DNA of 64,000 nt from Duganella sp. BJB476 (lineage in GTDB: Bacteria > Pseudomonadota > Gammaproteobacteria > Burkholderiales > Burkholderiaceae_D): NCBI RefSeq assembly GCF_003416895.1, contig NZ_QVIO01000001.1, positions 992,001 to 1,056,000 of the forward strand, given 5' to 3'. This document shows, piece after piece, positions 59,861 through 64,000 of this stretch. A program made the position numbers and the translations under genes. The notes below the pieces were generated by a model. The model did no database searches. It was not told the DNA's origin and saw nothing but the letters and a program-made list of their open reading frames with translations. Numbering within the stretch: position 1 is the first letter of the stretch; the number at the start of each line of letters is the position of its first letter.

Positions 59861-60625
59861 TTAACGCTGTTTGCTGAGGTTGAGCTTGTCCAGCAGGCGC
59901 GCCAGTTCTTCCTGCATCGACGGCGACAGGTTGACGAACTGGCAGCCGATCTGTACCTGCTCGCCCAGCAGGAAGGAGCGGAAGGTGCGCGACAGGCGAA
60001 TGTCGAGGTCGGCGATCATCACCGAATCCGGGCCCAGCTCCAGCCGCACGCGTTGCAGCTTGCGGCCGACGTACAGGCCGACGCAGTCGCGTGGCGGCGC
60101 CCGCATGCCGACGCCGCCGGCGGAGAAGTCGTACAGCTGCAACTCGTAAGGTTTTCCGTTCAGGACAAACGAGGCCATGTAGTAAATGCCCAGCGGCGTT
60201 TCCAACCGGGTCGAGGCGCGGCGGTTCAGCACCTGGCACTTGGTCGGGAAATCCAGCGGGATCATGGTCGGCTCGCCGGGCGTGCAAGCCCAGTCAGGCG
60301 AACTGAGCTTGAACTGCACCTTGGCCGCGCGCAGCCAGGCGACGAACACGGCGTCGCCGGGCGGCAGGAACTCGCCCTCGTTCAGTTCCAGCACAAAGGT
60401 CGGGTTTTCCGGATCGACCGATTTGATGCGCGCCATCACCACGTTGGTGGTGCTGGCCGGATAAATGGAGATCGGATCGCCATTGTCGGCGAGCAGGGTG
60501 AGAGAATCGCCGATGTCATGTTCATCGGTCATCTCGTGCGGCTTGGAACCCGCCGGAATTGGTTCCACAGCATCTTTTAGGCTGGGAGGACCGCGGCGAA
60601 ATTCATTCGGTATGGGATCGTTCAC
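59861..60625 (-). CDS. YcgR-like flagellar brake protein with PilZ domain
   Basis: A 254-residue protein with an N-terminal YcgR domain (about 35-135) and a C-terminal PilZ domain (about 138-250). The c-di-GMP site is visible: RRASTR (RxxxR) and DFSAGGVGM (D/NxSxxG). Such proteins bind c-di-GMP and slow flagellar motors. With the pilus operon and chemoreceptors in the window it fits motility control. The first about 30 residues are poorly conserved in appearance. A terminator follows 38 bases after the stop. Confidence 0.9.
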   Translation of the reverse strand: MNDPIPNEFRRGPPSLKDAVEPIPAGSKPHEMTDEHDIGDSLTLLADNGDPISIYPASTTNVVMARIKSVDPENPTFVLELNEGEFLPPGDAVFVAWLRAAKVQFKLSSPDWACTPGEPTMIPLDFPTKCQVLNRRASTRLETPLGIYYMASFVLNGKPYELQLYDFSAGGVGMRAPPRDCVGLYVGRKLQRVRLELGPDSVMIADLDIRLSRTFRSFLLGEQVQIGCQFVNLSPSMQEELARLLDKLNLSKQR

Positions 60626-60734
60626 GACGGCATATCTCTTTGGTAATGACTCTACGATGCGAGGTCGATCTACACAGTTTACAGTTTATTCGCACTCTTG
60701 GCTTGCTAAATGGCAAGAATATTTAGAGATTGTG

Positions 60735-61484
60735 TCAGAACTGCTCTTCCGGCCGCAGATAGCGCCATTGGCCCACCGGCAGGTCGCCCAGTTTGACTTT
60801 GCCGATGCGGACACGTTTCAAACCGACAACCTTGAGGCCGACCATGTCGCACATGCGGCGGATCTGGCGCTTTTTGCCTTCGCGCAGCGTGATGCTGAGC
60901 TGGTCCTCGTTCTGCCAGCGCACCTTGGCCGGCAGCAGCGGCTTGCCGTCCATCCACAGGCCGTGGCAGAGCTTTTTCAGGTCGCTGTCCGGCAGTTTGC
61001 CGGGCTTGGTGTACTCGACGCGCACCAGGTATTCCTTGTCGACGTCGGTGGTTTCGCCGATCAGGTGCTTGGCCACGCGGCCGTCCTGGGTCAGCACCAG
61101 CAGGCCGACCGAGTCGATGTCCAGGCGGCCGGCCGGCACCAGCGAGCGCAGTTGGGTAGGGTGGAAGATTTCCGGCGATGGATCGTCCGGCCAGCGGTTT
61201 TCCGGCTTGATCAGCACCACGGCCGGCTGGTAGCCGTCTTCGGCCTGGCCGCTGACGTAGCCCATCGGTTTGTTGATCAGCACGGTGACGCGCTTGGATT
61301 GCTCGGCGGCGGCCTGGCGCTCGACGGTGACGCGCTGGCTCGGGTAGATCTTGGTGCCGAGTTCGGAGACGACCTGGCCGTCTACCCGTACCCAGCCGCG
61401 CGCTATCCACTCGTCGGCCTCACGGCGCGAGCACAGGCCCAGTTCGGACATGCGTTTGGACAGGCGTAATAATTCTTCGGACAT
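60735..61484 (-). CDS. RsuA-family 23S rRNA pseudouridine synthase (RluF/RluB type)
   Basis: A 249-residue enzyme with an N-terminal S4 RNA-binding domain (LSKRMSELGLCSRREADEWIARGWVRVDG) and a catalytic domain with the key Asp in AGRLDIDSVGLLVLTQDG. It isomerises specific uridines in 23S rRNA. The motif REGKKRQIRRMCDMVGLKV is typical. Length suits RluF/RluB rather than RluA. The spacing to glnD is 42 bases; the AT-rich gap of about 109 bases to the YcgR-like gene holds nothing I can name apart from small repeats. Confidence 0.93.
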   Translation of the reverse strand: MSEELLRLSKRMSELGLCSRREADEWIARGWVRVDGQVVSELGTKIYPSQRVTVERQAAAEQSKRVTVLINKPMGYVSGQAEDGYQPAVVLIKPENRWPDDPSPEIFHPTQLRSLVPAGRLDIDSVGLLVLTQDGRVAKHLIGETTDVDKEYLVRVEYTKPGKLPDSDLKKLCHGLWMDGKPLLPAKVRWQNEDQLSITLREGKKRQIRRMCDMVGLKVVGLKRVRIGKVKLGDLPVGQWRYLRPEEQF

Positions 61485-61526
61485 GATGCGTTTTCTATAA
61501 AGGTGAGGTGCTGCTTAAAACTGAGT

Positions 61527-64000
61527 TTATACCTTGATCGCGTCCAGCAGGTCGGTTTCAAGCTGGATCTGGCTGCGGGCGTTGTTCAGTGTGGCGCCGT
61601 CGATCAGGAATACGTCCTCGACGCGCTCACCCAAAGTCATCACCTTGGCGGTGTGCAGGTTGATCTTGTACTTGGTGAGCACGTTGGCGATCGAGTACAG
61701 CAGGCCGGTGCGGTCGTTGGCGGCCACCGACAGCAGGTAGTACTGGCCGCGCTCGTCCGGGCGCAGGTCCACCGTCGGCTGGATCGGGAAGGTGCGCGAC
61801 AGGCGCGACAGCCGGCCCTTGCCCGGCGCCGGCAGCGGCTCCGGGTTGGTCAGCAGCGCGCACAGCTCGTGCTCGATCAGGCTGATGATGTCGCGGTAGC
61901 TCTTGGCGAAGCTTTGCTCGGTGACCAGGAAGGTGTCGAGCGCGTAGCCGTGGCGGGTGGTGTGAATCTTGGCGTCCAGGATGCTGAAGTTCTTGCGGTC
62001 GAAGTAGCTGCAGATGCGCGCAAACAGGTCCGGCTGGTCCTTGATGTAGACGGCGATCTGCAAGCCTTCGCCGATCGGCGCCAGGCGACACTTGACCACC
62101 GGCTTGTCGCTGGTGAAGCGGTCGTACAGCGCGCGCGTCTGCCAGGCGATGTCGGAGGCGTCGTGGCGCAGGAAGTAGGCGACGTCGAGCTGCTTCCAGA
62201 ACGCTTCGTGCGCGTCCGGCGGCAGGCCGTACAGGCGCAAGGTGGCCAGCGCTTCCTGCTGGCGATTCTTCAGCTCGTGGTCGGCGCTGTGCGGCTCGCC
62301 GCCCAGCACGCGCAGCGTGATGCGGTACAGGTCTTCCAGCAGCTTGGCTTTCCAGGCGTTCCATACTTTCGGGCTGGTGCCGCGGATGTCGGCCACCGTC
62401 AGCAGGTACAGCGCCGTCAAATGGCGCTCGTCCTTGGCCACCTTGGCGAAGGCGGCGATGACGTCCGGATCCGACAGGTCCTGCTTCTGCGCGACTTGCG
62501 ACATGGTCAGGTGGTTTTCGACCAGGAACACCACCAGCTCGGTGTCGTCGGCGCTGACGCCGTGTTCGAGGCAGAACTGCTCGGCGTCGACCGTGCCCAG
62601 CTTGGAATGGTCGCCGCCGCGGCCCTTGGCGATGTCGTGGAACAGCGCGCCCAGGTACAGCAGCCATGGCTGCGGGAAGTTGGCCATCAGCTGGCTGCAG
62701 AACGGATATTCGTGCGCGTGTTCGGCCATCGTGAAGCGGCGCATATTGCGCACCACCATCAGGATGTGCTGGTCCACCGTGTAGACGTGGAACAGGTCGT
62801 GCTGCATCTGGCCGACGATCTTGCGGAAGTTGGGCAGGTAGCGGCCCAGGATCGATAGGTCGTTCATGCGGCGCAGCGCGTGGATGATGCCGACCGGCGC
62901 CTGCATGATGCGCAGGAACAGCGCGCGGTTGACGGGATCGGCGCGGAAGGCGGCGTCGATCTTGAAGCGCTCGTGCCACAGCGCGCGCATGGTGCGCGAG
63001 GTCATGCCTTGCAGCGAAGGGCGCTCGGTCATCAGCACGAAGATCTCCAGCATCGCCGACGGCGTGGTGGCGAAGGTGTCGTCCTCGCTGATGTCGATCA
63101 GGCCGTTGACGTCGTTGAAGCGCTCGTTGATGCGCACGGCGATGCCCGATTTCGGGAACAGCCGTTCCTCGATGTTTTGCAGCAGGATGGTGTTGAGCTG
63201 CGTGACGGTCTTGGCGGCCCAGTAGTAGCGCTGCATCAGGTATTCGCTGGCGCGGCGCATGTTGACGCCGCTGCCGGTGGCGGTCAGGCCCAGCGATTCG
63301 GCGATGGCGGTCTGGACGTCGAACACCAGGCGGTCCTCGCGCCGTCCGGCGTGCAGGTGCAGGCGCACGCGGATGTCCTTGAAGGCGCGTTCCTTTTCCA
63401 TCAGCTGCTTGGCTTCGGTCTGCGTGATCAGGCCGCTGGTGGCCAGGGTGCGCCAGGAGTTGGCCAGGCCGGCGGCCTTGACCATCCACAGGATCACCTG
63501 CAGGTCGCGCAGGCCGCCAGGGCTTTCCTTGCAGTTCGGCTCCAGGCTGAAGGCGGTGTCTTCGTACTTGGCGTGGCGCTGGCGCATCTCCAGCACCTTG
63601 GCGTGGTAGAAGGCGCGCGGGTCCATCGCCGCCTGGTAGCGCTGTTGCAGCCGCTCGAACAGGACTTCGTCGCCGCAGATGATGCGCGCTTCCAGCAGGC
63701 TGGTTTGCACCGTGATGTCGGCCGCCGATTCGCTCAGGCACTCGTCCACCGTGCGGATGCTGTGGCCGATCTCCAGACCGAGGTCCCACAGCAGCTGCAC
63801 CAGTTCTTCCAGCTTGGCGGTGGTGGCGCCGTCCGGCGCTTTTTCCAGCAGGATCAAGAGGTCGACGTCGGAATAGGGGAACAGCTCGCCGCGGCCGTAG
63901 CCGCCGACGCCGACCAGCGCGGTGTTGGCCGGCAGCCGGGCTTCATGCCAGGCCGTGGTCAGCACCGCGTCGACGCTCTGGCGCAGGCTGCGCAGCAGCT
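61527..64000 (-). CDS. glnD: [Protein-PII] uridylyltransferase, 5' partial
   Basis: The frame runs from the window edge (64000) to its stop at 61527, so the N-terminus is missing. The nucleotidyltransferase core [19 protein letters not shown], an HD phosphohydrolase domain ([22 protein letters not shown]) and two C-terminal ACT domains (about the last 170 residues) are present. GlnD adds UMP to PII when glutamine is low and removes it when it is high, so it is the main nitrogen sensor. No RBS or start can be seen in this window. Confidence 0.97.
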   Translation of the reverse strand, partial: LLRSLRQSVDAVLTTAWHEARLPANTALVGVGGYGRGELFPYSDVDLLILLEKAPDGATTAKLEELVQLLWDLGLEIGHSIRTVDECLSESAADITVQTSLLEARIICGDEVLFERLQQRYQAAMDPRAFYHAKVLEMRQRHAKYEDTAFSLEPNCKESPGGLRDLQVILWMVKAAGLANSWRTLATSGLITQTEAKQLMEKERAFKDIRVRLHLHAGRREDRLVFDVQTAIAESLGLTATGSGVNMRRASEYLMQRYYWAAKTVTQLNTILLQNIEERLFPKSGIAVRINERFNDVNGLIDISEDDTFATTPSAMLEIFVLMTERPSLQGMTSRTMRALWHERFKIDAAFRADPVNRALFLRIMQAPVGIIHALRRMNDLSILGRYLPNFRKIVGQMQHDLFHVYTVDQHILMVVRNMRRFTMAEHAHEYPFCSQLMANFPQPWLLYLGALFHDIAKGRGGDHSKLGTVDAEQFCLEHGVSADDTELVVFLVENHLTMSQVAQKQDLSDPDVIAAFAKVAKDERHLTALYLLTVADIRGTSPKVWNAWKAKLLEDLYRITLRVLGGEPHSADHELKNRQQEALATLRLYGLPPDAHEAFWKQLDVAYFLRHDASDIAWQTRALYDRFTSDKPVVKCRLAPIGEGLQIAVYIKDQPDLFARICSYFDRKNFSILDAKIHTTRHGYALDTFLVTEQSFAKSYRDIISLIEHELCALLTNPEPLPAPGKGRLSRLSRTFPIQPTVDLRPDERGQYYLLSVAANDRTGLLYSIANVLTKYKINLHTAKVMTLGERVEDVFLIDGATLNNARSQIQLETDLLDAIKV

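Overview
The window is a GC-rich bacterial chromosome segment. Gene content and order (smc-zipA-ligA, galU, def; a pilE/fimT/pilVWX/pilY1 cluster; a gcvTHP operon behind a glycine riboswitch; glnD; an FmdC-like porin followed by urtABCDE) point to a betaproteobacterium of the Oxalobacteraceae, in the Massilia/Duganella/Janthinobacterium group. This assignment rests on protein character and gene order; no rRNA or marker search was possible. Both edges cut genes: a sensor kinase on the left and glnD on the right. I see no tRNA, rRNA, CRISPR array, insertion sequence or prophage.

Layout. 1-9.2 kb: the end of a TctE-type histidine kinase, then a type IV pilus minor-pilin operon ending in a large PilY1. 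9.2-13.7 kb: prfC with a clear terminator, then a YtrA-type GntR regulator, ABC ATPase and permease operon with a perfect operator-like palindrome over its promoter. 13.7-18 kb: an outer-membrane-type protein broken by an in-frame TAG, a periplasmic cupin, small membrane proteins, and a periplasmic sCache protein paired with a chemoreceptor. 18-20.5 kb: an AT-richer accessory islet with a RHH-like/RAMA-like gene behind a long inverted-repeat array, an ArsR-controlled small membrane operon with an apparently leaderless promoter, and a YhfG antitoxin followed by a 5' stump of a fic toxin gene. 20.5-25.8 kb: gcvP, gcvH and gcvT on the minus strand, with a tandem glycine riboswitch and a consensus promoter.

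25.8-33.9 kb: a ClpP-like peptidase, a Gly/Ser-rich stress-type protein, a chemoreceptor with a CheR/CheB-type tether, a DUF1631 protein, an orphan antitoxin, a LysE exporter, a GST and a PAP2 phosphatase. 34-43.4 kb: the smc-zipA-ligA-galU-def-Kir channel block. 43.4-47.1 kb: poorly known proteins and an S41 peptidase. 47.2-53.9 kb: porin plus urtABCDE, a complete urea/short-amide uptake system without urease genes in view. 54-60.6 kb: a UPF0126 membrane protein and a two-component system whose sensor is a fusion of an NCS1 transporter, a Cys-rich cluster, a histidine kinase and a receiver, with a LuxR-type response regulator. 59.9-64 kb: a YcgR-like PilZ protein, an RsuA-family pseudouridine synthase and glnD.

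The items most worth following up are the NCS1-histidine kinase fusion next to urea transport (with a terminator 11 bases before its start codon), the inverted-repeat array upstream of the RHH/RAMA-like gene, the fic remnant behind an intact antitoxin, and the single-codon disruption of the outer-membrane gene.
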